The position numbers and the translations under genes are program-made. Below, in pieces: positions 26,050 to 34,115 of a stretch of DNA of 34,592 nt. Source of the stretch: an uncultured Steroidobacter sp. (GTDB lineage Bacteria; Pseudomonadota; Gammaproteobacteria; Steroidobacterales; Steroidobacteraceae); the NCBI GenBank assembly GCA_946478975.1, contig CAMLEO010000040.1:1-34592 (forward strand), written 5' to 3'. Numbering within the stretch: position 1 is the first letter of the stretch; the number at the start of each line of letters is the position of its first letter. Below the pieces are notes generated by a model. The model did not search any database and had not been told where the DNA came from. It saw only the letters and a program-made list of their open reading frames with translations.

Positions 26050-27655
26050 TGTTCTAATCGTTGGCGGCGGCCACAATGGACTGGTGTGCGCGGCGTATCT
26101 CGCCGCAACGGGATTGAAAGTCACTGTGCTGGAACGCCGCCACGTGGTCGGCGGTGCGGCCGTGACGGAAGAATTTCATCCGGGCTTTCGCAACTCCGTC
26201 GCCTCCTACACCGTCTCGCTGCTCAATCCGAAAGTCATTCGCGATCTGGATCTGCACGCTCACGGCCTGCGTGTCGTCGAGCGCGAGCTGTCCAACTTCC
26301 TGCCGACCGAGGATGGCCGCTATCTCGCCAGCGGCCCCGGTCGCACCAAACAAGAAGTCGCGAAGTTCTCGCAGAATGACGCAGAACGCCTGGACGCGTA
26401 TGGCGATCGTCTCGACGTGATCGCCGATTTGTTACGTGAGCTGGTGTTGCAAACGCCGCCGAATGTCGTCGAGGGCGGTTGGCGCATGGCGCTGCCGGAG
26501 ATCGTGCATGCCGCTCGCATCGGCGGCCGCTTCAGCAAGCTCGACATGACGATGCGACAGGAGCTGCTGAGCCTGTTTGTGACTTCCGCCGGCGACTATC
26601 TCGACGGCTGGTTCGAAAGCGCGCCGATCAAAGCGCTGTACGGCTTCGACGGCGTGGTCGGCAACTATGCGAGCCCCTATACGCCGGGCTCGGCGTACGT
26701 GCTGTTGCATCACGTGTTCGGCGAAGTAAACGGCAAGAAAGGTGTGTGGGGCCATGCCATCGGCGGCATGGGCGCAATCACACAAGCGATGGCGAAAGCT
26801 GCGATGAGCCGCGGTGTGGACATTCGGCTCAACGCCGGTGTGCGTGAGATCATTGTCGAGAACGGCAAAGCCGTCGGCGCGGTGACCGAATCGGGTGAAA
26901 CATTCCGCGCGGCCGCCGTCGTCTCGAATCTGAATCCCAAGCTGCTGTACACGAGCCTGATTGCTGAGGGAGCACTGCCGGCCGCATTTCAGCAGCGCAT
27001 CAGCCAATGGCGCTGCGGCTCGGGCACATTCCGAATGAATGTGGCGCTGTCGGAGTTGCCCGACTTCACTTGCTTGCCCGGCAAGCAGCGCGCAGCTCAT
27101 CACACCGCAGGCATCATCATTGCTCCGACGCTCGGCTACATGGAACGCGCATTCTTCGACGCGCGCACGCATGGCTGGTCGAAAGAACCGATCGTCGAAA
27201 TGCTCATTCCGTCGACGCTGGATGACAGCCTCGCCCCTGCCGGCCAGCACGTCGCGAGTTTGTTCTGCCAGCATGTCGCGCCGAAACTGCCGAACGGCGA
27301 GTCGTGGGACACGCATCGTGAAACCGTCGCCGATCTAATGATCGAGACCGTCAACGCTCACGCGCCCAACTTCAAGGCGTCGGTGCTGGGACGGCAGATC
27401 AATAGCCCGCTGGATCTGGAACGCACGTTCGGATTGATCGGCGGCGACATCTTCCACGGCGCGCTCAATCTCGACCAGATGTTCTCGGCCCGGCCGATGC
27501 TCGGCTATGGCAACTATCGCGGCCCGTTGTCGGGACTTTATATGTGCGGGTCCGGCACGCATCCTGGCGGCGGCGTCACGGGCGCACCCGGGCACAACGC
27601 GGCGCGCGAGATCATCAACGACTTTCAGAAGCGCGTGATACGTCGAATCGCTTAG
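26033..27655 (+). CDS. FAD-dependent oxidoreductase of the phytoene desaturase/PYROXD2-like family
   Basis: The protein has 540 residues. The N-terminal dinucleotide-binding motif is VLIVGGGHNGLVCAAYLAAT with the ribose-binding acidic residue Glu34 (VTVLERR). GGAAVTEEFHPGFRNSVASY is typical of the phytoene-desaturase-like group. The C-terminal FAD motif is GLYMCGSGTHPGGGVTGAPGHNAA. Members include CrtI/CrtO carotenoid enzymes and the broader PYROXD2 group, whose substrates are mostly unknown. There are no other carotenoid genes here, so I do not call it a carotenoid enzyme. It starts with GTG at 26033 (GGAG upstream), overlapping the Rieske gene by 17 bases, which implies coupled production. 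Its stop overlaps the convergent response-regulator gene by four bases. Confidence 0.88.
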   Translation: MSAKCDVLIVGGGHNGLVCAAYLAATGLKVTVLERRHVVGGAAVTEEFHPGFRNSVASYTVSLLNPKVIRDLDLHAHGLRVVERELSNFLPTEDGRYLASGPGRTKQEVAKFSQNDAERLDAYGDRLDVIADLLRELVLQTPPNVVEGGWRMALPEIVHAARIGGRFSKLDMTMRQELLSLFVTSAGDYLDGWFESAPIKALYGFDGVVGNYASPYTPGSAYVLLHHVFGEVNGKKGVWGHAIGGMGAITQAMAKAAMSRGVDIRLNAGVREIIVENGKAVGAVTESGETFRAAAVVSNLNPKLLYTSLIAEGALPAAFQQRISQWRCGSGTFRMNVALSELPDFTCLPGKQRAAHHTAGIIIAPTLGYMERAFFDARTHGWSKEPIVEMLIPSTLDDSLAPAGQHVASLFCQHVAPKLPNGESWDTHRETVADLMIETVNAHAPNFKASVLGRQINSPLDLERTFGLIGGDIFHGALNLDQMFSARPMLGYGNYRGPLSGLYMCGSGTHPGGGVTGAPGHNAAREIINDFQKRVIRRIA

Positions 27656-28293
27656 ACCAGGCGCTGTTGCAAAGCCAGCAGCACCGCCTTGGTCCGATCA
27701 GTGACACCGAGCTTCGACAGAATGCTGGACACGTGATTGCGCACTGTGCCCTCCCCCAAATCGAGCGCTTCGGCAATCTGCGTGTTCGACAACCCATTCG
27801 TCATCAAGCCCAGCACTTCGCGTTCGCGCGTCGTCAACGGATCCGGCGTGACGAACGCCTGCCCGCGCCACTCGGCACCCGCATTCCCAGGAGAACCTTG
27901 AAACGTCAGCGTCGTATGCATGAACGTTTCGCCGTTCACGACGGCATGAATGGCCTTGACCAGCGTCTCGGGTGTCACGCCTTTGAGTAGAAATCCCTTG
28001 GCGCCGGCGCGAATGCCACCGATCAGCGCAGCGTCATCCTCGAACGTAGTCAGTAGCAATGTCGGCGGCAGCGCCGCTTGAGCTGCGAGCGCCGAGATCA
28101 CCTGCACGCCCGTCATGCGTGGCATGCGAACATCTAACAACAGCACGTCAGGGCGATGGCTCAGAACCGCAGCGACGGCAGCCTCACCGTCCTCGGCTTC
28201 CGCGACCACGCCGATGCCCTCGAATGACGTGAGCAATGCGCGCAGCCCGCTACGAAACAACGCCTGATCGTCAGCGAGACAAACGCGGATCAT
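27652..28293 (-). CDS. NarL/FixJ-family response regulator with LuxR-type DNA-binding domain
   Basis: The protein has 213 residues. In the receiver domain (1-120) Asp8-Asp9 form the acidic pocket, Asp54 is the phospho-acceptor (LLLDVRMPRMTG), and Lys104 is in FLLKGVTPE. The LuxR helix-turn-helix (about 150-210) has LTTREREVLGLMTNGLSNTQ and LDLGEGTVRNHVSSILSKLG. It overlaps the upstream kinase gene by four bases (ATGA), so they form a two-component pair of the DesK/DesR type. A likely target is the divergent promoter region at 29475-29512, where TGTCA half-sites form overlapping palindromes. The 3' end overlaps the convergent flavoprotein gene by four bases. Confidence 0.94.
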   Translation of the reverse strand: MIRVCLADDQALFRSGLRALLTSFEGIGVVAEAEDGEAAVAAVLSHRPDVLLLDVRMPRMTGVQVISALAAQAALPPTLLLTTFEDDAALIGGIRAGAKGFLLKGVTPETLVKAIHAVVNGETFMHTTLTFQGSPGNAGAEWRGQAFVTPDPLTTREREVLGLMTNGLSNTQIAEALDLGEGTVRNHVSSILSKLGVTDRTKAVLLALQQRLV

Positions 28294-29444
28294 GACGCGA
28301 CGGCCGGAATGTATGCGTCGACGCTGAACCCTCGACCCGGCGCGGTGTGGATCGATACTTTTCCGCCGAGGGATTCGAATCGCTCACGCATGCCCGCGAG
28401 CCCCTGGCCTTCGACACTGTCGCCGCCTCTGCCATCGTCGCGAGCACGAATCAGCACGCCGCTCTCGGATTGTTGAATTTCGACCACCAGCTCGCGCGCT
28501 TGCGCGTGACGCAACGTATTGGTGATCAGCTCCTGAACGCAGCGAAGAATCGCGTCGGCACGCACGGCGTCGAGCGCACTCAGATCTTCCGGAATGATCA
28601 GATTCACACGCAGCGCTGCGAGCCCTTCCGTCAACGATTGCAACGTCGCTCGCAGGTCGACCGGCTGAACTCGAATCTGATTCACGACCTCGCGCACTTC
28701 ATCGAGCAACGCTCCGGCCAGCTCGCGGGCGCAGCGCACGTGCTCGACACCTTCTCCCTGCGTCAGCCGACCGGCGACATCCAGATGCACGGTGAGGCTG
28801 GTGAGGTTGTGACCTATCGCATCGTGGAGGTCGCGGGAAATCTTCAACCGCTCGGCCATGCGCGTGCTTTCCGCCAGCAACGCATGCGTCGCACGCAATT
28901 CAGCGTTCACGCGCAGCAAGGCTTCTCGGGCGATTGCCTCGCTGCGGGCAAGATGAGCGGCACTGACGGCGAACAGCTCGAACCCGCACGTGCCGACCAG
29001 CACCAGCACCGACATGCCCGCCACTTGATTGGTGCATTTCATCAGCGCCAGCGCGATCGACTGCACCAGCACAGCGGCAATCGCCCGCCGCAGCGTCGTC
29101 GCCCACGCGATCTGCCATGCCACGACCACCAGCAACGCGGTCACCAGAAAGTTTGGATACAGCCAGACCAGGTAAAGGCCGCTGATACTCTGCACGACCA
29201 GCAGCGTCGCTCGCCAAGGGCCGGACACTTGCGGCCGCGTGGCCAGGCCGTACGCAATCACCAGCGCCGCATAGCCTGAAAACCAGAGGATCGGCCAGGC
29301 CTGGGACAATCCCAGCTTGTCCAGCTCGAACAACGCCACGAACGACGCCCGCATGCCGGCGGCGACGATCATGAGCACGCACCCGATGCGTACGAGCATC
29401 GAACGCTCGGCGGATTGCTCGGGCGTAGCCGCTGCCAGGTTCAT
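28290..29444 (-). CDS. Membrane sensor histidine kinase, DesK/NarX-like (HisKA_3)
   Basis: The protein has 384 residues. The N-terminal half is hydrophobic, with about five to six membrane segments between residues 17 and 165 and almost no periplasmic domain, so the signal is probably sensed in or at the membrane. The HisKA_3 domain has ERLKISRDLHDAIGHNLTSL with phospho-acceptor His207. The ATPase domain has CVQELITNTLRHA (N box), RARDDGRGGD (G1) and GQGLAGMRERFESLGG (G2). It transfers phosphate to the LuxR-type regulator whose gene overlaps its 3' end. The start at 29444 is a plain ATG; upstream lies a 136-base space shared with a divergent secreted-protein gene. Confidence 0.93.
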   Translation of the reverse strand: MNLAAATPEQSAERSMLVRIGCVLMIVAAGMRASFVALFELDKLGLSQAWPILWFSGYAALVIAYGLATRPQVSGPWRATLLVVQSISGLYLVWLYPNFLVTALLVVVAWQIAWATTLRRAIAAVLVQSIALALMKCTNQVAGMSVLVLVGTCGFELFAVSAAHLARSEAIAREALLRVNAELRATHALLAESTRMAERLKISRDLHDAIGHNLTSLTVHLDVAGRLTQGEGVEHVRCARELAGALLDEVREVVNQIRVQPVDLRATLQSLTEGLAALRVNLIIPEDLSALDAVRADAILRCVQELITNTLRHAQARELVVEIQQSESGVLIRARDDGRGGDSVEGQGLAGMRERFESLGGKVSIHTAPGRGFSVDAYIPAVAS

Positions 29445-29474
29445 GCGTCAAAGTTTATTAGCCGGCATCCCGGG

Positions 29475-29512
29475 TGTCACATGACAAATGTCATGGGCGC
29501 GAGGCATGACAT
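29475..29512. promoter_or_regulatory. Overlapping TGTCA palindromes, probable response-regulator operator
   Basis: Two perfect inverted repeats overlap: TGTCA-CA-TGACA (29475-29486) and CATGACA-AA-TGTCATG (29480-29495). They share the middle TGACA half-site. A fourth half-site, CATGACAT, lies at 29505-29512. Two-base-spaced inverted pentamers are a common layout for dimeric LuxR-type response regulators. The cluster lies about 30-70 bases upstream of the kinase start and about 70-105 upstream of the divergent gene. Confidence 0.55.
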
Positions 29513-29580
29513 CGCTCACTGTCGCAAGCTTTGGCTGCCGCCCGAGACTATGCCCGGACCATCAACCCCGGAGCAATGTC

Positions 29581-30087
29581 ATGAGAGTCGTGCTGATTGG
29601 ATTAATGGCCGCGGCTGGCTTGCTGAGCCAAAGCCCCGCCTCCGCCGAAGTCGTGGAAAAGAACGACGCCGCGGCCGCGTTCGCAAGACTGCAGTCCCTG
29701 GCCGGCGAATGGGAGGCGCCGCTGGGCAAGGGCGAAACGATGATCGACATCTTTCGTCCGATGGCGTTCGGCACCGCGCTGTTGCACGAGGAATGGAAGA
29801 ACGGCGAGCAACTGACCGCAACGGTGTTCTACGTGGTCGGCTCGGAGCTGCATGCCGATCACTTCTGCGACATGGGCAATCAGCTTCATTATGTCGCCGG
29901 GCCGTCCACCGACCCCGACACGTTCAGCTTCTCGCTGCGCGATGCCAGCAACCTGGACTCGCATCCCAAGCACTTTCATTCGACGACCTGGCACATCGCA
30001 AGCGCCGATCATCTGCTGCAGGATTGGGAGATCGTCAGCCCGGGCAAGGACCCGAAGGTGATCCGCCTGGACTTCAAGCGCAAATGA
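29581..30087 (+). CDS. Secreted small protein of unknown function
   Basis: The protein has 168 residues. A signal peptide (MRVVLIGLMAAAGLLSQSPA, cleaving near ASA-EVV) predicts periplasmic or extracellular location. The mature part begins FARLQSLAGEWEAPLGKGET and goes on with alternating beta-like strands such as TATVFYVVGSELHADHFCDM. It ends with a His-rich stretch (SHPKHFHSTTWHIASADH) and a DW-x-IVSPG motif. The LAGEW opening and beta-rich layout resemble DUF1579/nitrobindin-like beta-barrel proteins, but I cannot assign a family with confidence. ATG 29581 has GGAG seven bases upstream. It is divergent from a two-component system and shares the palindromic region with it, so it is a candidate target gene. 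Confidence 0.8.
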   Translation: MRVVLIGLMAAAGLLSQSPASAEVVEKNDAAAAFARLQSLAGEWEAPLGKGETMIDIFRPMAFGTALLHEEWKNGEQLTATVFYVVGSELHADHFCDMGNQLHYVAGPSTDPDTFSFSLRDASNLDSHPKHFHSTTWHIASADHLLQDWEIVSPGKDPKVIRLDFKRK

Positions 30088-30095
30088 AACGTCGG

Positions 30096-30128
30096 TCGCG
30101 CTCGTTTATAGAAACTCGGCGAGCGCGA
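30096..30128. terminator. Possible hairpin terminator between convergent genes
   Basis: TCGCGCTCG (30096-30104) and CGAGCGCGA (30120-30128) form a perfect 9-bp stem with a 15-base loop. It begins nine bases after the stop of the secreted-protein gene, and the loop contains the stop codon of the convergent gene. No T-tract follows, so it is not a textbook intrinsic terminator. Confidence 0.3.
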
Positions 30129-30435
30129 TCGGAACCTGCGGATAGTCTTCGAGACGCTCGGCGTCGTCGGTGATGTCGACGCCTGTAAAGGTCGCGGCGT
30201 CGTCGCTGGTGGTGCTGCGTTGATATTCGATGACTCTGCCGGCGGCGGTCACCAGCACGCCGAGTTCCTGATCGTCGTCATCTTCCATGAACGACACCAG
30301 CAGCGTGGTCTCGGGATCGAAGCCTTTGGCGCGAAGGATGGTACGCAGGTTCTCCCACGTTTCATCGTTGCGGAGCAGGTCCGTCAGCTCCTCGATTTCC
30401 TGGCGTAACAGTTCCCGTTCGTCATCATCGTTCAT
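30106..30435 (-). CDS. Small acidic protein of unknown function
   Basis: The protein has 109 residues and is very acidic, with runs such as NDDDERE and MEDDDDQE. The N terminus (about 1-35) looks helical (LLRQEIEELTDLLRNDETWE). The rest may be a small alpha/beta domain with TTLLVSFMEDDDDQELGVLV and AAGRVIEYQRS. There is no signal peptide or membrane segment. I do not recognise a family. It starts ten bases after the stop of the UvrA-like gene on the same strand, so the two are probably cotranscribed. I chose the second Met (30435) because AGGA lies about nine bases upstream; ATG 30444 is too close to that sequence. Confidence 0.7.
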   Translation of the reverse strand: MNDDDERELLRQEIEELTDLLRNDETWENLRTILRAKGFDPETTLLVSFMEDDDDQELGVLVTAAGRVIEYQRSTTSDDAATFTGVDITDDAERLEDYPQVPIALAEFL

Positions 30436-30445
30436 GGTCCACATC

Positions 30446-32965
30446 CTAACATGCGTCGCGCAGGAAGGCTGCGAGGTAGGGAGCGGTTCGACTCGCCTTG
30501 GATCGGGCGATGTCCTTGGGCGCGCCGGTCGCCACGATCTTGCCGCCCTCGTCGCCGGCGCCGGGGCCGATGTCGATCACCCAATCGCTGCCGGCGACGA
30601 CTCGCATGTCGTGCTCGACCACGATGACTGTATTGCCGGCGGCAACGAGTCGTTCCAGCTGCACCAGCAAACGCTCGACATCCGACGGGTGCAGGCCCGT
30701 CGTCGGCTCGTCCAATACATATAACGTGTCGCCGCGGGACAGCCGCTGCAGCTCCGTCGCCAGCTTGATTCGCTGCGCTTCGCCGCCGGACAGCTCAGTC
30801 GCCGCCTGGCCCAAGCGCAGATAGCCCAAGCCGACCTCGTGCAGCACGCCGAGCGAACGTTCGATGTGCGATTCATCGGCAAAGAATTTCCAAGCCGTGT
30901 CGACTGTCATGCCCAGCACTTCGGCAATGTTCTGGTCGCGATAACGAACTTCCAAGGTCTGCGCGTTGTAACGAGCGCCGTGACAGGTCGGGCACGGCGC
31001 ATAAACACTCGGCAGAAACAGCAGCTCGACCATCACGAAGCCCTCGCCTTCGCACGTCTCGCAGCGGCCCTTGGCGACGTTGAATGAAAACCGGCCGGCG
31101 TCATAACGACGCGAGCGCGCGGTCTTGGTCGCCGCAAATAACTTTCGAACATGATCGAACAGGCCCGTGTACGTCGCGAGATTGGAGCGCGGTGTGCGTC
31201 CAATGGGCTTTTGATCGACGCGCACCATGCGTTTGATACGTTCCATGCCGGCGACGATGGAACCACCTTGTGTGCGCACGATCGTGCGTTCCAGCTCGCT
31301 GCCTTCCTCTTCATCGGGTGACAACTGCTGACCGAGCGCGCCCGCGACCAACTCAACCAGCGCCTGGCTCACGAGCGTCGACTTTCCCGAGCCGGAAACG
31401 CCCGTGACACTGGTCATGAGTCGCAACGGAAAGCGCGCGTTCAGTCCCTGCAAGTTGTTGCGAGTAACACCTTTCAGCTCCAGCCATTCAGTCGGCGCTC
31501 GCGTGGTTCGTTCGGGCAGCTTGAAGTTCCCAAACAAATAATGCCGCGTGTGTGACGCTTCCACGTCAGCGAGGCCCTGCGTCGGGCCGCTGTAAAGGAC
31601 TTGCCCGCCGCGCTCGCCTGCGTCCGGGCCGACATCGACGATCCAATCGGCATGACGAATGACATCGAGCTCGTGCTCGACCACGAACAATGAGTTGCCC
31701 GCCTGCTTCAATTGATCGAGCGCCGCGAGCAACGCCTCCGTATCCGCCGGATGCAAGCCTGCTGAAGGCTCATCGAGCACGTACACGACACCAAACAAAT
31801 TCGAACGCACTTGAGTCGCGAGCCGCAGCCGTTGCAATTCGCCGGGCGACAGCGTCGGTGTGCTTCGCTCCAGCGACAGATAACCCAAACCCAGATCGAG
31901 CACGACTTTGATGCGCGCTTCGAGATCCCGAACGATGCGCTCGGTGACCAGTGCCTTCTCCGGATGATCGTCCGCACGCTTGCGCGAGCCCTGCGCCGCA
32001 TAAGGCTGCAACAACTTCGCGAGTTCCTTGATCGGCAGCGCCGACATCTGCGCAATATCCAGGTTCGCGAACTTCACGGACAGCGCTTCGCGCTTCAGGC
32101 GCTTGCCATCGCAAGTCGGACAGTCGGTGCTCACCAGATACTGCGAGACCCGCTTTTTCATCAACGGGCTGTCCGTGTTCGCAAACGTATGCAAAACATA
32201 GCGGCGTGCGCCGGTGAAGGTGCCCTGATAGCTCGGCTCCTCCTTGCGCTTCAGTGCGCGCCGCACCTCGTGCGGTTCGTAGCCTGCGTAGACAGGCACC
32301 GTCGGCCGCTCTTCCGTGAACAACAGCCAATCGCGATCCTTCTTCGATAACTCGCGCCAGGGCTTGTCGATGTCGTAGCCGAGCGTAACCGCGATGTCGC
32401 GCAGATTCTGACCGTGCCACGCAGGCGGCCAGGCGGCGATGGCACGTTCGCGGATGCTGAGCGATGGATCGGGAACCATCGACGCTTCGGTGGCATCGTA
32501 GATCCTTCCCAAGCCGTGACACGTCGGGCACGCGCCCTGCGGGGTGTTAGGTGAAAAGGATTCCGCATATAACAACTGCTGTCCGCGAGGATAGTCACCT
32601 GCGCGCGAATACAACATGCGCAACAGGTTCGACAGCATGGTGACGCTGCCGACGGATGAGCGCGTCGTTGGCGAGCCGCGCTGCTGTTGCAAGGCCACCG
32701 CCGGCGGCAGGCCGTCGATCTCGTCGACCTGCGGCACGCCCATTTGATGAAACAGGCGCCGGGCGTAAGGAGAAACCGATTCGAGATAGCGGCGTTGCGC
32801 CTCGGCATACAGCGTGGCGAACGCCAGCGAAGACTTGCCGGATCCGGAAACACCCGTGAAAACCACGAGCGCGTCGCGTGGAATCTCCACATCGACGTTT
32901 TTTAAGTTGTGCTCGCGCGCGCCGCGAACTCGGACCACGCCGTCCGCGGAAGATCGCTTTGTCAT
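30446..32965 (-). CDS. UvrA-like ATPase, class II (short, lacking most of the UvrB-binding insert)
   Basis: The protein has 839 residues against about 940 for canonical UvrA. There are two ABC modules: Walker A GVSGSGKSSLAF near the N terminus and GVSGSGKSTLVS in the second half, with Walker B/D-loop segments YVLDEPSAGLHP and YVLDEPTTGLHP. Zinc-finger cysteines are visible as CPTCHGLGRI, CPTCDGKRL and CETCEGEGF...CPTCHGAR. The second signature motif is the normal LSGGEAQRIKLA; the first reads LSPGELQRLRLA, with Pro for the first Gly. Canonical UvrA finds DNA lesions and loads UvrB. Short class II forms are linked to drug tolerance or auxiliary repair and may not load UvrB. A small acidic gene follows ten bases downstream. 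The housekeeping uvrA should be elsewhere in the genome. Confidence 0.9.
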   Translation of the reverse strand: MTKRSSADGVVRVRGAREHNLKNVDVEIPRDALVVFTGVSGSGKSSLAFATLYAEAQRRYLESVSPYARRLFHQMGVPQVDEIDGLPPAVALQQQRGSPTTRSSVGSVTMLSNLLRMLYSRAGDYPRGQQLLYAESFSPNTPQGACPTCHGLGRIYDATEASMVPDPSLSIRERAIAAWPPAWHGQNLRDIAVTLGYDIDKPWRELSKKDRDWLLFTEERPTVPVYAGYEPHEVRRALKRKEEPSYQGTFTGARRYVLHTFANTDSPLMKKRVSQYLVSTDCPTCDGKRLKREALSVKFANLDIAQMSALPIKELAKLLQPYAAQGSRKRADDHPEKALVTERIVRDLEARIKVVLDLGLGYLSLERSTPTLSPGELQRLRLATQVRSNLFGVVYVLDEPSAGLHPADTEALLAALDQLKQAGNSLFVVEHELDVIRHADWIVDVGPDAGERGGQVLYSGPTQGLADVEASHTRHYLFGNFKLPERTTRAPTEWLELKGVTRNNLQGLNARFPLRLMTSVTGVSGSGKSTLVSQALVELVAGALGQQLSPDEEEGSELERTIVRTQGGSIVAGMERIKRMVRVDQKPIGRTPRSNLATYTGLFDHVRKLFAATKTARSRRYDAGRFSFNVAKGRCETCEGEGFVMVELLFLPSVYAPCPTCHGARYNAQTLEVRYRDQNIAEVLGMTVDTAWKFFADESHIERSLGVLHEVGLGYLRLGQAATELSGGEAQRIKLATELQRLSRGDTLYVLDEPTTGLHPSDVERLLVQLERLVAAGNTVIVVEHDMRVVAGSDWVIDIGPGAGDEGGKIVATGAPKDIARSKASRTAPYLAAFLRDAC

Positions 32966-33018
32966 AGCCGATTGAACGCAGTGAACCTCTTACGAGTTTC
33001 GCACGTTCGCGGCAGGAA

Positions 33019-33045
33019 CGGACCGCCAGGGGCTCTGGCGGTCCG
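33019..33045 (-). terminator. Strong hairpin downstream of the TIM-barrel hydrolase gene
   Basis: CGGACCGCCAG (33019-33029), loop GGGCT, then CTGGCGGTCCG (33035-33045): a perfect 11-bp GC-rich stem. It lies 18 bases after the stop of the minus-strand gene. Only a short TT follows, so termination may need Rho, or the hairpin may protect the transcript's 3' end. Confidence 0.5.
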
Positions 33046-33063
33046 CGTTCGAGCGTTTAGCGG

Positions 33064-33951
33064 CTAGCGATCGCTCAAGGTCGAGAACGAGACCGCCGGC
33101 GCGTTCGGATACTGATATTGCGCCGAGGTCTGATCCGAAACGTGCGTGACGCCGCGGACCTTGGCCCACGCCTGGGCATCCGTGCGCGTATTCGCGATCA
33201 CGAGCACCCGGCGATGACCGAGGTTGCCGAACGGCCGCGCGGCGTAGCTCACATGCCAGGGCGACAGCGGCTTGGGATGTTCGAGCGCCACGCCGTCGAC
33301 GTAACGTTCGCCGTCCAGCGCCTTCATGGTGCCGTACTCCCAAACATTGTTGGAGATGATGATGAAGTTCGGATTGATCGCGCGACGGCGCGCGTCGAGG
33401 CGACGGACCAGGTCGACGTTGCCGGCGGCGAACGCATTCTTCTCCGACTGCGGCCACGAGCTCCACTCCGCCAGGCTGCTCCACGGCCGCACGCCGACGG
33501 CATCCAGGAACACGCCGTCCACCTTGCCTTCGCGCATCAAACGTTCGACGTACGCGACCACATGATCGGACCAGTCGGAGCCGGCGCGAATATCGGTCAT
33601 GCGCGTGTTCGGCCACGGGCTGCGCTGGCCGTAGGTGGGATAAGGCCACAGCGGCACCTGGCCCAGATCATTCATGTAGAACTGTGTGTCGAGCGCGCAC
33701 ACGAAATGATCCGGACGGGCGACGGGATTGATATACGCGAGCACCTCAGCACCCTTCTGCCGAGCCGCCGCGAAAGCCGCGTCGTAGCGATTACACCGAC
33801 CGGTGATGAGCATGCCGGTGGAGTTGCCGTACTTGGGCACGTTGGTGACGTACTTGAAGGCAATGCCCAGAGGATTGGCTGCCTCCACCGCCCCGAAACC
33901 GAATAGCAACGACAAAGCACTGGCTGCAACGAGTGCGCGCATCCGAGACAT
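33064..33951 (-). CDS. Putative secreted TIM-barrel glycoside hydrolase (GH114-like)
   Basis: The protein has 295 residues. The signal peptide is MSRMRALVAASALSLLFGFG, cleaving near VEA-ANP. The mature protein has alternating strands and helices with barrel-like motifs: KGAEVLAYINPVARPDHF, VDGVFLDAVGVRPW (an Asp at a strand end, as in barrel hydrolases), NPNFIIISNNVWEYG and DGVALEHPKPLSP. This pattern resembles the GH114/endo-alpha-1,4-polygalactosaminidase and related putative hydrolase families, but the resemblance is by pattern only. I place the start at 33951, giving a complete signal peptide; the frame stays open to 34278, but that extension has no coding character. A hairpin follows the gene. 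The 164-base space on the other side separates it from an MFS gene on the same strand, and I see no clear promoter there. Confidence 0.6.
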   Translation of the reverse strand: MSRMRALVAASALSLLFGFGAVEAANPLGIAFKYVTNVPKYGNSTGMLITGRCNRYDAAFAAARQKGAEVLAYINPVARPDHFVCALDTQFYMNDLGQVPLWPYPTYGQRSPWPNTRMTDIRAGSDWSDHVVAYVERLMREGKVDGVFLDAVGVRPWSSLAEWSSWPQSEKNAFAAGNVDLVRRLDARRRAINPNFIIISNNVWEYGTMKALDGERYVDGVALEHPKPLSPWHVSYAARPFGNLGHRRVLVIANTRTDAQAWAKVRGVTHVSDQTSAQYQYPNAPAVSFSTLSDR

Positions 33952-34115
33952 GATTCCGTCCCCTTCTTGGTGTTGATTGATTGCCGCTGAAAACCGGTGG
34001 ACGCAATTCTTTGGAATGTGCGCGTGCCCGGCGAATCTTTTGGCTCCCGCGGCGGAACCTAACCGCGAGTGCTCACAACGGCAAACTGTCTCCGATGATC
34101 CACGCTCGATTTCTT

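Noticed and set aside
24823..26124. Open frame of 433 codons on the minus strand
   Set aside because: It is antisense to the Rieske gene, whose iron ligands are all present. The antisense product has no recognisable motif.
26033..27655. Carotenoid desaturase/ketolase
   Set aside because: The family includes CrtI and CrtO, but no other carotenoid gene is present and the operon context is amino-acid catabolism.
34020..34085. Imperfect GC-rich inverted repeat after the MFS gene (CTCCCGCGG against CCGCGAG)
   Set aside because: The stem needs a bulge and lies about 30-60 bases beyond the stop codon; too weak to call a terminator.
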